This document shows positions 6,171 to 13,588 of a stretch of 14,054 nucleotides of DNA, piece after piece. Positions within the stretch are counted from its first letter, which is position 1; each line of letters opens with the position of its first letter. Position numbers and translations under genes: made by a program. This DNA is from an uncultured Planctomycetota bacterium (GTDB lineage: Bacteria; Planctomycetota; Phycisphaerae; Sedimentisphaerales; Anaerobacaceae). A model generated the notes under the pieces. It was not told where the DNA came from and did not search any database. It saw only the letters and a program-made list of their open reading frames with translations. The stretch spans positions 1 through 14,054 of the forward strand of contig CAIYOL010000410.1 in assembly GCA_903927855.1 (NCBI GenBank), read 5' to 3'.

Positions 6171-7502
6171 ATGGGCAACGAAAAAGAACCCCCCAAAGTT
6201 CTTGACAACTTTTTATTTCCAAAAATATTTCAAACTTTCCGTATGGCTATTCAGCCGAGCAAACTGATAATTGCTTTTGCGTCGCTGGCCGTTATATGCC
6301 TGAGCGGCTGGATTATGGACTTCAGCAAAACAGTTATCAGCACACCAAAAACACAAGGTAAAATTACAGAGCTGCAAGTTTATATAACCAACCCCGACAG
6401 ATTAAAGTTATATATTGAATTTTACAAGGAACGCGGCGAGCATAGAGGCGTATTTTCCACACTTTGGCGCTTCGGCTCTGAAAAGTTTCACGGCGCACTA
6501 AAGTCGCTATTCGCATTCGACCTCCCCGGCGTGGCAAAAAATATTGCAGAGGGTTTCAAAGCACTGATGTGGGCGATCAGGTATCATTACATTTATAGCA
6601 TCATATTTTTCGCAATAACACTTGCTGTGTTTTCCCTCGGGGGCGGCGGTTTATGTCGAATCGCAGCGCTTCAATTTGCCAGGGGTGAAAAACCAGGCAT
6701 AACCGAGGCGATGCGCTTCAGCGTAAAAAGATTCCTGAGCTTCTTCACCGTACCTTTGGCACCGGTCGGCATAATTATTTTTATAGGCCTCTTTGTTTTT
6801 CTCTTGGGACTGATAGGCAATATCCCAAGAGCCGGCGAGTTGATAATAGGTATCTTCATGCTGCCGGCTTTGATTGCAGGAGCGCTGATAACAATCGTCC
6901 TGATAGGAACGGTTGCTGGATTTAACCTGATGTTCCCTGCTATCGTCTATGATGGTTCAGACTGTTTTGATGCGATAAGCCGCTCCTTCAGTTATGTATA
7001 TTCGAAACCATGGCGGATAAGCTTTTATACTGCGATAGCTGCGGTTTACGGCGCAATTTGTTACACGTTCGTTCGGTTCCTGACTTTTTTGTTGCTCTGG
7101 GTTACTCGCTGGTTTTTGCAGTTTTGCGTCTGGACCAACAATAGCAATAATCAGGTCAATAAACTTGCTGCAATCTGGCCGGAGCCAAGCTTTACGGATT
7201 TGCAAGGCTCACCACCTTTGGCAACACTTAACTGGTCGGAATCATTGGCGACATTTCTGGTTTATTTAGCCCTGTTGTTTGCTGTTGGCTTATTAGTTTC
7301 TTTTGTAATAAGTTTCTATTTTTCCGCCAATACCGTAATCTACGCACTTATGCGCAACAGAGTTGACAATACCGCTCTGCAGGACGTTTACACCCCTGCC
7401 GCCGAGGTCAAAACGGAGTCTGTCGCTGCCGAATTCGAGCCTGAAAAATCACAGACGCAGCCCGAGTCGGAAACACAGAATGAGCTATCAGCTTCAGACT
7501 AG
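6171..7502 (+). CDS. Multi-pass membrane protein of unknown function
   Basis: Not recognised beyond being an integral membrane protein of 443 residues. Hydrophobic segments lie at about 31-49, 139-158, 190-216, 222-250, 283-310 and 357-387. Segment 1 is separated from the rest by a soluble stretch (about 52-135) with amphipathic helices, probably periplasmic. The region MFPAIVYDGSDCFDAISRSF (about 254-273), just before a membrane helix, resembles the repeated helices of the glycerophosphodiester phosphodiesterase membrane-domain/DUF975-like group, but this is a weak similarity from memory. The C-terminal tail (about 400-443) is acidic and Ser/Glu/Gln-rich, likely cytoplasmic and disordered. 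AAAGGA lies 6 nt before the ATG and a strong promoter lies upstream. It appears to be a single-gene unit. Confidence 0.85.
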   Translation: MGNEKEPPKVLDNFLFPKIFQTFRMAIQPSKLIIAFASLAVICLSGWIMDFSKTVISTPKTQGKITELQVYITNPDRLKLYIEFYKERGEHRGVFSTLWRFGSEKFHGALKSLFAFDLPGVAKNIAEGFKALMWAIRYHYIYSIIFFAITLAVFSLGGGGLCRIAALQFARGEKPGITEAMRFSVKRFLSFFTVPLAPVGIIIFIGLFVFLLGLIGNIPRAGELIIGIFMLPALIAGALITIVLIGTVAGFNLMFPAIVYDGSDCFDAISRSFSYVYSKPWRISFYTAIAAVYGAICYTFVRFLTFLLLWVTRWFLQFCVWTNNSNNQVNKLAAIWPEPSFTDLQGSPPLATLNWSESLATFLVYLALLFAVGLLVSFVISFYFSANTVIYALMRNRVDNTALQDVYTPAAEVKTESVAAEFEPEKSQTQPESETQNELSASD

Positions 7503-7561
7503 TAGTAGAATAAAAGGCTGTACGATATTCTTTATGCCTCCGACTGTTTAGCGACAATTCC

Positions 7562-7590
7562 TTGACATACGCTTAAGTTGTTGTTAAATT
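7562..7590 (+). promoter_or_regulatory. sigma70-like promoter for the nucleotide-sugar dehydratase gene
   Basis: Consensus TTGACA (7562-7567), 17-bp spacer, TAAATT (7585-7590) preceded by TGT, which makes an extended -10. Initiation near 7597 would give a leader of about 40 nt to ATG 7637. Confidence 0.6.
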
Positions 7591-7636
7591 TACCCTTGCG
7601 GGAAATCGTAGGGAGAAACCATAGTGCTGGGAAAAT

Positions 7637-9583
7637 ATGCCTGACTCAAACGCAAATACGCAGCTGAAAAATGAGAATCAAAACGCGTCGGAACTATCAA
7701 TGCTTCCGATATTGATGCGATATCGCAGAGTCCTGATTATATTTGCGCATATAGCTGCCTTCGCTGCCTCTTTGATGCTTTCCTTTCTGGTGGCAAACAA
7801 TATGCAATTCAGACGCGACTGGCTTATAGCCCAGTATCCTTCTTTGCTGTTTTTCTTTATTATCATCAAGTTAGTGGTATTTGGACTTTTCAAGCAATAT
7901 CGCGGCTGGTGGCGATATGTCGGCATAACAGACCTTATTGGAATTCTGCGGGCCTCGCTGATAAGCACTTTGATAATCGTGTCGCTCTGGACCATATTGC
8001 TTTTTGCCCCGACTCCAATCCGTGAAAAACTGCAGAGCGTAACTTTCGTCGGCCAAAGCGTATTTATGGTCGACCTCTTCACGACGTTTTTGCTGCTGGC
8101 TGGCCTGCGAATGCTGATAAGACTGTACCATGAGGAGTTTCGCACCGTCGAAAGCGGCCGGCTGAAACGGCTTCTTATAGTCGGTGCGGGCAACACCGGT
8201 GTAACACTGTTAGGAGACATCCACAAAAAGGTGGTCGCAGAATACGAGGTAATTGGTTTTATCGATGACGACCCCAACAAACAGGGAACGTTTATCCTCG
8301 GCCTGCCCGTACTGGGGACTGTGGAACAACTGCCGAAGATATGCAAAGACCGCGATATCGAAGAGATTGCAATCGCAATGCCCTCAGCGACCCACCGCCA
8401 GCGAAGACGCGTCATTCAGGTATGCGAAGGTATTAAAATCCGTTTCCACACGGTGCCGGCATACTCAGATATTGTCTCGGGCAAATTCCGGGTCTCTCAG
8501 ATTAGAAATGTGGATATCAACGACCTCTTAGGCAGAGAAGCTGTGGCACTTGACCTGCATTCGATAGAGGCCTTTTTGAAAAACAAGGTGATTTTCGTCA
8601 GCGGCGCCGGCGGCTCTATCGGCTCGGAAATGTGCAGACAGGTCTGCAATTTCGGCCCTAAGCTGCTTCTGCTCGTCGAGCAGGCGGAAAACCCCCTCTT
8701 CTACATAGAACGTGAGTTGCGTTCTCGATTTCCGGCTCTCCAGATAAAAGCAATCATCTGCGACATCACCGACAAAACACGCGTTGACGAGCTTTTCGAC
8801 AAGTTCAGGCCTGAGGTTGTTATCCACGCTGCGGCTCATAAACACGTCCCGTTGATGGAGCTTAACCCCGGAGAAGCCATCAAGAACAACGTTGTGGGCA
8901 CACAGACCATTGCCGATGCCGCCGACCGCTTCGGCAGCACTAATTTTGTGATGATTAGCACCGACAAGGCCGTTAACCCTACCAGCATAATGGGCTCATC
9001 AAAACGAATTGCCGAAATGTACGTCCAGGACTTGAGCAAAACAAGCAAAACGCAGTTTGTAACTGTCCGCTTCGGAAACGTCCTCGACTCCGAAGGTTCG
9101 GTTGTGCCTATATTTAAGAAACAAATCGCGGAAGGTGGCCCTGTAACTGTTACGCATCCTGATATGAAGCGGTATTTTATGACCATACCGGAAGCAAGCC
9201 AGCTCGTCCTGCAGGCTGCTACTATGGGAAAAGGCGGAGAAATCTTTGTGCTCGATATGGGAGAGCCCGTAAAAATTGTAGACCTTGCCAGAGAGCTTAT
9301 TACACTCAGCGGGTTCAGCCCGGAGGAAGATATAGAAATAAAATTTACGGGAATGCGGCCGGGGGAAAAACTCTTCGAGGAGCTTTCTATCGCCGGTGAG
9401 GATATGCAGTCGACGAAACATCCCAAAATCGCTATATGGAGAAATATCATAAAGGACCGGGACAAACTTCGCTCGGGAATTAATGAGATTGTAACTGTTG
9501 CAAAGACAGGCAGTTGCGGCGAAATAATTAAGAAAATAAAAGAACTCGTGCCGACCTATATTGGGGAAGGAAATAATCACTAA
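7637..9583 (+). CDS. Membrane-anchored nucleotide-sugar 4,6-dehydratase (CapD/WbpM/PglF family)
   Basis: Makes UDP-4-keto-6-deoxy sugars (usually from UDP-GlcNAc) for capsule, O-antigen or glycan synthesis. Product is 648 residues, typical of the long form. Four membrane helices lie at about 33-54, 67-85, 106-125 and 143-162. They are followed by a first Rossmann domain (GAGNTG, 183-188; IGFIDDD about 206) and a catalytic SDR domain with NAD motif GAGGSIG (323-329), AAAHKHVPLME (398-408), STDKAVNPTS (441-450) and MGSSK (452-456). The catalytic Tyr of ordinary SDRs is Met452 here with Lys456 kept, which is normal for this subfamily. RPGEKL (574-579) is also typical. ATG 7637 has GGGA shortly upstream. 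The exact sugar cannot be told from sequence; no other glycan genes are next to it in this window. Confidence 0.94.
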   Translation: MPDSNANTQLKNENQNASELSMLPILMRYRRVLIIFAHIAAFAASLMLSFLVANNMQFRRDWLIAQYPSLLFFFIIIKLVVFGLFKQYRGWWRYVGITDLIGILRASLISTLIIVSLWTILLFAPTPIREKLQSVTFVGQSVFMVDLFTTFLLLAGLRMLIRLYHEEFRTVESGRLKRLLIVGAGNTGVTLLGDIHKKVVAEYEVIGFIDDDPNKQGTFILGLPVLGTVEQLPKICKDRDIEEIAIAMPSATHRQRRRVIQVCEGIKIRFHTVPAYSDIVSGKFRVSQIRNVDINDLLGREAVALDLHSIEAFLKNKVIFVSGAGGSIGSEMCRQVCNFGPKLLLLVEQAENPLFYIERELRSRFPALQIKAIICDITDKTRVDELFDKFRPEVVIHAAAHKHVPLMELNPGEAIKNNVVGTQTIADAADRFGSTNFVMISTDKAVNPTSIMGSSKRIAEMYVQDLSKTSKTQFVTVRFGNVLDSEGSVVPIFKKQIAEGGPVTVTHPDMKRYFMTIPEASQLVLQAATMGKGGEIFVLDMGEPVKIVDLARELITLSGFSPEEDIEIKFTGMRPGEKLFEELSIAGEDMQSTKHPKIAIWRNIIKDRDKLRSGINEIVTVAKTGSCGEIIKKIKELVPTYIGEGNNH

Positions 9584-9595
9584 ATCGGTTAGCCC

Positions 9596-9654
9596 CTCGA
9601 AGCGTAGCGCAGATCCTCGATTGCTGCTCACTTGCTTCTCTGTCGAGGACCCAG
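9596..9654. repeat. Structured repeat, copy A (left border of accessory cassette)
   Basis: Begins CTCGAAGCGTAGCG and matches copy B (13671-13743) at 20 of 21 bases over the first block, in the same orientation; both end GGACCCAG or close to it. TCCTCGA (9614-9620) pairs with TCGAGGA (9643-9649), a 7-bp stem with a 22-nt loop. It starts 13 nt after the dehydratase stop codon. Confidence 0.7.
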
Positions 9655-9663
9655 TTCACCAAT

Positions 9664-9691
9664 CCGGCTTTATGCCGGCGGGTTATTTTTT
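9664..9691 (+). terminator. Probable intrinsic terminator after the dehydratase gene
   Basis: CCGGC (9664-9668), loop TTTAT, GCCGG (9674-9678), then CGGG and the T-rich tract TTATTTTTT (9683-9691). The four bases between stem and T-tract make it imperfect, but its position 80 nt after the dehydratase stop, facing the converging - strand cassette, fits. Confidence 0.55.
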
Positions 9692-9826
9692 GCTTTCGAC
9701 GATGGCGATTTCGTCGAGGGCCAGGGCGTTACAATTCGCCTTTGAAGGCTTTGTCGAGAATGACGGAGATGTCACTTGGATTATATGAGACGGCGCTTTT
9801 CCATTTTCCAAAACCGCCCTTTTCAT
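9683..9826 (-). CDS. Small ORF of unknown function, start-stop coupled to BRO-N gene
   Basis: 47 codons, from ATG (9826-9824) to TAA (9685-9683). The ATG overlaps the TGA of the BRO-N gene as ATGA, the usual geometry of translational coupling. Product begins MKRAVLENGKAPSHIIQV and ends ALALDEIAIVESKK; it is Ser/Thr/Pro/Lys-rich in the middle, with no membrane segment or recognised motif. The last codons (AAA AAA TAA) are the complement of the T-tract of the opposite-strand terminator. No Shine-Dalgarno of its own is evident. It may be a genuine small protein, the remnant of a longer gene, or chance; the overlap is the only positive evidence. Confidence 0.35.
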   Translation of the reverse strand: MKRAVLENGKAPSHIIQVTSPSFSTKPSKANCNALALDEIAIVESKK

Positions 9827-10674
9827 TTACCGCCTCTCAATAGCTTTTTATCTTGTGGACTTTCCAGGTAATTCTGTCTGGAAACAACCCTTTTGCCGGT
9901 CTTTGATTCGAGGTCTTTTCGTGCTTTACCGGCGACGTTGCCGCCTTCGAGGGCGGCGTGTTTGCTTTCGACAAAGCCCTGAGCATCGCGGTTGCGGGTT
10001 ATCTCGGTCGTCGCAGCTTCACTTAACATCGAGAAGATTTGCTCGAGGTCGTTCATATGGTCACGCAGATTTTCGCGTTTCAAGCCCTTAAGCCGTTTGT
10101 ATTGCGAAGGCGTCAGGCCGAAGGTCGCCTTTGATATTTCGGCTGTGAGAATGGCATATTCGGAATCCTCTTTGACATTGCGTTTTTTCCATTCGTCGGT
10201 AAGTTCTTCGCGGATAGCGATACCCCGCATTCGTTTTTCAATCCAGTCATCGCTATATCCTTTGGCTTTATATAAAGCCCTTGTTCTTTTAGTAGCAAGT
10301 TCCGGGTCTTCGATTTCCTGGATGCGTTCATAGCCCATTTTGGCCAGCCAGCGTTTGAAAGGTTCGGCTTTGGGGCTGGGGATGGATTGGATGATGCGGA
10401 AAGCGGCTTCGGTATTGACGCAATCGGTCTTGTAACTCTTTCCGTCAGAAGAAGTTAGCTTCAGTTGTACACAAAGTGTGGACAACTGAATTTCGCTCTG
10501 TTTCTTCTCGCGTGCCTTCATCATGTTCCAGTAATTCCGTGGATTATCGCTGTCGGTGAGAGCTTCAATAATATCAACAATGGAAAAATACCAATCATTG
10601 TTATGAATGGTCTTTCTGATTTGTTTGCCTTTGAACACCGCTATTTTCGTTGTGGGTATTAATTCATTTGCCAT
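9823..10674 (-). CDS. BRO-N domain antirepressor-like protein
   Basis: Product is 283 residues. The N-terminal BRO-N domain (about 10-115), common in phage antirepressors and baculovirus BRO proteins and usually DNA-binding, shows IAVFKGKQIRKTIHNNDWYF, SIVDIIEALTDSDNPRNYW, the central TDCVNTEAAFRIIQSIPSPK and FKRWLAKMGYERIQEIEDPE. The C-terminal half (about 120-283) is highly charged and helical, with FGLTPSQYKRLKGL and RENLRDHMNDLEQIFSMLSE, then AATTEITRNRDAQGF and GNVAGKARKDLESKTGKRVV. I recall this module from BRO-N/DinD-like proteins of many bacteria; its function is not established. The ATG at 10674 has no good Shine-Dalgarno, but MANELIPTTKIAVFKG is a family-like beginning. It follows the helicase gene by 125 nt on the same strand and is probably mobile or phage-derived. 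Confidence 0.85.
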   Translation of the reverse strand: MANELIPTTKIAVFKGKQIRKTIHNNDWYFSIVDIIEALTDSDNPRNYWNMMKAREKKQSEIQLSTLCVQLKLTSSDGKSYKTDCVNTEAAFRIIQSIPSPKAEPFKRWLAKMGYERIQEIEDPELATKRTRALYKAKGYSDDWIEKRMRGIAIREELTDEWKKRNVKEDSEYAILTAEISKATFGLTPSQYKRLKGLKRENLRDHMNDLEQIFSMLSEAATTEITRNRDAQGFVESKHAALEGGNVAGKARKDLESKTGKRVVSRQNYLESPQDKKLLRGGK

Positions 10675-10686
10675 ATTTAGACCAAC

Positions 10687-10701
10687 AAAAATTTAATTTT
10701 T
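10687..10701. promoter_or_regulatory. AT-rich dyad before BRO-N gene (possible operator)
   Basis: AAAAATT (10687-10693), one base, AATTTTT (10695-10701): a perfect 7-1-7 dyad 12 nt upstream of the BRO-N start. In such AT-rich DNA this can arise by chance; regulation by the BRO-N protein or another repressor is only a possibility. Confidence 0.25.
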
Positions 10702-10747
10702 CCTTTTTTTGTCTTTCTTTTCTCTCAAATCTTAAATCTCAAATTAT

Positions 10748-10762
10748 CCCTCCCTCCCCGCC
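10748..10762 (-). other. G-rich tract between helicase and BRO-N genes
   Basis: On the - strand this reads GGCGGGGAGGGAGGG, in the 125-nt gap between two genes that may share a transcript. It has three runs of three or more G plus a GG, enough for a two-tier quadruplex. It contains Shine-Dalgarno-like GGAGG sequences, but no start codon with an open frame follows at usable distance. Beyond it lies a long purine-rich stretch on the same strand (about 10696-10727). Confidence 0.4.
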
Positions 10763-10799
10763 TTTTATTTGCTCTACTTATTTTCAAACATCTCAATGG

Positions 10800-13226
10800 C
10801 TAACTACTAACAACCTCAACAAACTCTGCAACTACCCGGAAGTCTTCACCTGATACTTTCTCTAAAACAATATCTTTAAATTTTCTATTATCTGGCGATA
10901 ATATAATTTTTTTGTGCTGCCATGTACCATCATCAAAATACTCTTTTTCACTACTATATCGTTTCACAGTATACTTCTGGTTTGTTTCAGGATCTGTCAC
11001 CTGCCGTGATTCAACTAAGACAACCTTGTCATTCCTCGACCCACCCTTTTCAAATTGAAAGACACAATAACTGCCGTCGGGGATCGTTGGCTCCATGGAC
11101 TTCCCTACAACTTGTGCAACAAACATATCTTTATTTAGCTTAATTTTTATGCCAACCTTCATCCACCCAAGTTCTTCTGGATAGTCTTCTGTGCCGAACT
11201 CGGTTGCCGCAGCTTTTAAAGAACGAACCGGTAAATATTCTGTATGCTTAAGATGATCAGGAATATCTTGCTCAATACTTGGCGCAAATTGCTTCTTATC
11301 TTTAACAATCTCTGAAGGTCCGAGCGTTTCAGCTTGATAAGTTGATAAATCTCCAATCCGCGACTTAAAAAATTTCTCAACCTCTTTGTCCACAAAATAA
11401 ACATAACAGCCTTTCATTCCTCGGGACAGAAGCGTTCTATATATATTTTTTACATGAGTTTCAAAATTTTCCTTGTACCTTCTTAATGTAGGATCCTCTG
11501 TTGCTGTAATGTCTGCTTTTAGGCTATTAGATTTTGAGTTGTAGATTAGATCGTTACCGACAATTACCCCTATATAATCAAATTCAAATCCTTGGGCAGT
11601 ATAAATACATCCCACCTGTTTAAATCCCTCCGGCCGATAAGCCCATTCGTGCCACTTAACATAGCCTTTCGGTGGTCTGGTGATTTCATCAGGCGTTTCC
11701 CATGGCATTGCAAAGCCATCGATACGTACATCTTTTACAAGTTCGCCGTTAGCGTCGAGTTCCTTGCTCCAAGGCCAACAGAATCCTGCAACCATTCTCG
11801 CAGAATTTGGCTTTTCCAGTTCCTTTTCTTTCAATTCGTCATAAATTTCCAGAGGAGAATCAAAAATTTTAAAGTCGAATATTTCATTTTTCCAGAGCAT
11901 CCTTTTTTCTTCTGTGTATCCCAATACAGATTCTAGCCATAACAAATAATCATTAGACCCCATGCATCTATATTGAGTGTAAAGAGTTGTATCCGAAAAG
12001 TCGCAATTGAATTTTTGGGCTGTTTCTTTTATTAATTTTGAACTGCCGATTTCTTGTGATCTTACATTTTGCTTATCATCAATGAAAAAAACCGATGTTT
12101 TAGCACATCTGATAAGCTGTTCAACCTGAGACATGTCAGTTCGGTCTACTGCTTTAGTGTATTGAAAATTGCTGTTTTTCTCTATCCTATGTGCTTCATC
12201 CACTAATAATAAATCTAATTCATTTTCTTTAATTCTCGTTGGCAGAAAACGATAAAGATTAGAGAACAATAACGCGCCATCTCTGCCAACAAGCTTTTTT
12301 AACCCTTCTATAAATGGTTTTGATTTACATCCATAAAATACTTTCTTGCCTCTTTGTGCTGCTTCTGCGAGAACATTAATTGCGATTACTGATTTACCGG
12401 TTCCTGGACCGCCGTGAACAATAATAACGGATTTGACTTTTTTCTTATCAGCCTTCTTAACTTTTGACCAAATAAGATTTTTGGCAACAAGTTGCTCATT
12501 TAGCAAAGAGAAAACCGCTTCATTCTTTACAACTTTTGAGACATTCTCTAAAAGTTTTTTTGAAGGTCTTAAGGGGCTTCGCATGAAGCGATTGAAGATC
12601 TCAAATCCATCACCAGCTGCGAGCATCTCTTTGATTTTATGAGCCAAAGCCACAACATCTTCTTTGGTATACACGGGAAAGTCATCTATAAGGTTTTGGT
12701 ATACCGGATCAAAAAGCCCTTTGCCATCTTCCTTGTCGTAGTTATGACAATAAGCGCAACTAAACAAAACAAGAGGGGGAGGATTTTCAAATTCTGCTAC
12801 AAAGCCTTTTAGATAGCCATCGTATCCTTTTGCTTGTTGAGATGGATGAGCTACTACTTGCTCTACTCTGCCTGTATATGTTTCTACGAAATTGCCCTCA
12901 TCTTCTAACGCTTTAACCGATGACCATTGTTTCAGCTCAATTAGTACAATATTGGAAATCTTATCTTTACCTTTGCCAAAAAGCAAACAGTCGATACGGG
13001 ATTGATTATATGGCACCTCGTATTCAAGTGCGATCATGTTATCAGTAAGTTCTGCCACCTCAATTAAATCACGGACTCTTGATAGAGAGTTTTGCCAAGA
13101 ATTCAATTCACCGTAGCCCGGCAGTCTACCTAATCGCTCCTGAAATCTTGCCGACATTATAGTGGTAAGTTTATTCTCTCTGACGTCCCGGATAAACTGC
13201 TTTGTTGTATCTTGATATATCAACAT
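10800..13226 (-). CDS. PD-(D/E)XK-like nuclease / DUF2075 SF1 helicase / S24 peptidase fusion
   Basis: 808 residues from ATG 13226. That start is chosen because the product then begins MLIYQDTTKQFIRDV, as DUF2075 proteins do, 4 nt after the mazG-like stop; ATG 13274 would add 16 residues and a 44-nt overlap. Domains in order (808 numbering): N-terminal nuclease-like region with RIDCLLFG (Asp79) and VLIELKQW (Glu97, Lys99), the PD-(D/E)XK pattern; superfamily-1 helicase core with Walker A GGPGTGKS (272-279), Walker B LLLVDEAHR (339-347), FFIDDKQ (380-386), TQYRC (417-421), YTAQGFEFDYIGV (542-554) and YRTLLSRGMKGCYVYF (596-611); C-terminal LexA/UmuD-type S24 domain with MFVAQVVGKSMEPTIPDG (nucleophile Ser710) and YTVKRY (Lys755). 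All active-site residues appear intact. It is AT-rich relative to the left part of the window. The presumed role is DNA or RNA processing under protease control, possibly in phage defence or damage response; that role is inferred. Confidence 0.9.
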   Translation of the reverse strand: MLIYQDTTKQFIRDVRENKLTTIMSARFQERLGRLPGYGELNSWQNSLSRVRDLIEVAELTDNMIALEYEVPYNQSRIDCLLFGKGKDKISNIVLIELKQWSSVKALEDEGNFVETYTGRVEQVVAHPSQQAKGYDGYLKGFVAEFENPPPLVLFSCAYCHNYDKEDGKGLFDPVYQNLIDDFPVYTKEDVVALAHKIKEMLAAGDGFEIFNRFMRSPLRPSKKLLENVSKVVKNEAVFSLLNEQLVAKNLIWSKVKKADKKKVKSVIIVHGGPGTGKSVIAINVLAEAAQRGKKVFYGCKSKPFIEGLKKLVGRDGALLFSNLYRFLPTRIKENELDLLLVDEAHRIEKNSNFQYTKAVDRTDMSQVEQLIRCAKTSVFFIDDKQNVRSQEIGSSKLIKETAQKFNCDFSDTTLYTQYRCMGSNDYLLWLESVLGYTEEKRMLWKNEIFDFKIFDSPLEIYDELKEKELEKPNSARMVAGFCWPWSKELDANGELVKDVRIDGFAMPWETPDEITRPPKGYVKWHEWAYRPEGFKQVGCIYTAQGFEFDYIGVIVGNDLIYNSKSNSLKADITATEDPTLRRYKENFETHVKNIYRTLLSRGMKGCYVYFVDKEVEKFFKSRIGDLSTYQAETLGPSEIVKDKKQFAPSIEQDIPDHLKHTEYLPVRSLKAAATEFGTEDYPEELGWMKVGIKIKLNKDMFVAQVVGKSMEPTIPDGSYCVFQFEKGGSRNDKVVLVESRQVTDPETNQKYTVKRYSSEKEYFDDGTWQHKKIILSPDNRKFKDIVLEKVSGEDFRVVAEFVEVVSS

Positions 13227-13230
13227 AAAA

Positions 13231-13578
13231 TCAGAGTTTGTTATACTTAGTGTGCTTTCCTTTTGCTTTTTCAACCGGATATTTTTTGCTGTTCTTTTCT
13301 AATTTCTTTTTCATGGCATTTAACAAATCAATCTCTAAATTGTCCGCTAATTCGAAAAGATATAAAGCAATATCAGCTATCTCTTCTTGAATTTCTTCCT
13401 TATTTTCCTCAACATATATTTTGACCTCTTCTTTGGTCTTCCATTGGAAGTGTTCGAGCAATTCTGCTGCCTCGATGATAACAGAGATACTCATGTTTTT
13501 CGGGTCATGAAATTGCATCCAATCCCGTTCATCACGGAATTGTTTAATCTTCTCAATTATCTTATTAACTTCGTTAAT
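13231..13578 (-). CDS. MazG-like nucleotide pyrophosphohydrolase with probable ATT start
   Basis: Hydrolyses (d)NTPs to NMP plus pyrophosphate (all-alpha MazG/RS21-C6/dCTPase group). From the first ATG (13518) the product would be 95 residues and lack the family's first helix. The same frame upstream encodes NEVNKIIEKIKQFRDERDW, which joins MQFHDPKNMSIS exactly as in homologues. Upstream in that frame there is a TGA (13590-13588) and no ATG, GTG or TTG; the only well-placed codon is ATT (13578-13576), 5 nt after GGAGG. The product is then 115 residues, the family's normal length. Metal-binding acids: E36-x-x-E39 (EAAELLEHFQW) and E66-x-x-D69 (EEIADIALYLFELAD). The C-terminus is Lys-rich. The stop lies 4 nt before the helicase ATG, so the two are a coupled pair. 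Confidence 0.88.
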   Translation of the reverse strand: MNEVNKIIEKIKQFRDERDWMQFHDPKNMSISVIIEAAELLEHFQWKTKEEVKIYVEENKEEIQEEIADIALYLFELADNLEIDLLNAMKKKLEKNSKKYPVEKAKGKHTKYNKL

Positions 13579-13583
13579 AAAAA

Positions 13584-13588
13584 CCTCC
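13584..13588 (-). promoter_or_regulatory. Shine-Dalgarno GGAGG fixing the ATT start
   Basis: GGAGG on the - strand, followed by five T and then ATT AAC GAA. It is the best ribosome site on the right arm and is positioned for ATT 13578, about 65 nt away from ATG 13518, which has no ribosome site of its own. Confidence 0.7.

Noticed and set aside
8836..9631. Two long - strand frames (209 and 210 codons) opposite the dehydratase gene
   Set aside because: Both are antisense to conserved SDR motifs and show no recognisable domains; one extends into the repeat and terminator region.
9561..9788. 75-codon + strand frame after the dehydratase
   Set aside because: It begins inside the dehydratase gene and runs through the border repeat and the terminator hairpin; no ribosome site.
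13227..13274. ATG 13274 as start of the nuclease-helicase-S24 protein
   Set aside because: It would overlap the mazG-like gene by 44 nt and add 16 residues before the family-typical MLIYQ start at 13226.
13231..13518. 95-residue version of the MazG-like protein from ATG 13518
   Set aside because: It lacks the first conserved helix (FRDERDW), which is encoded in frame just upstream, and has no ribosome site.
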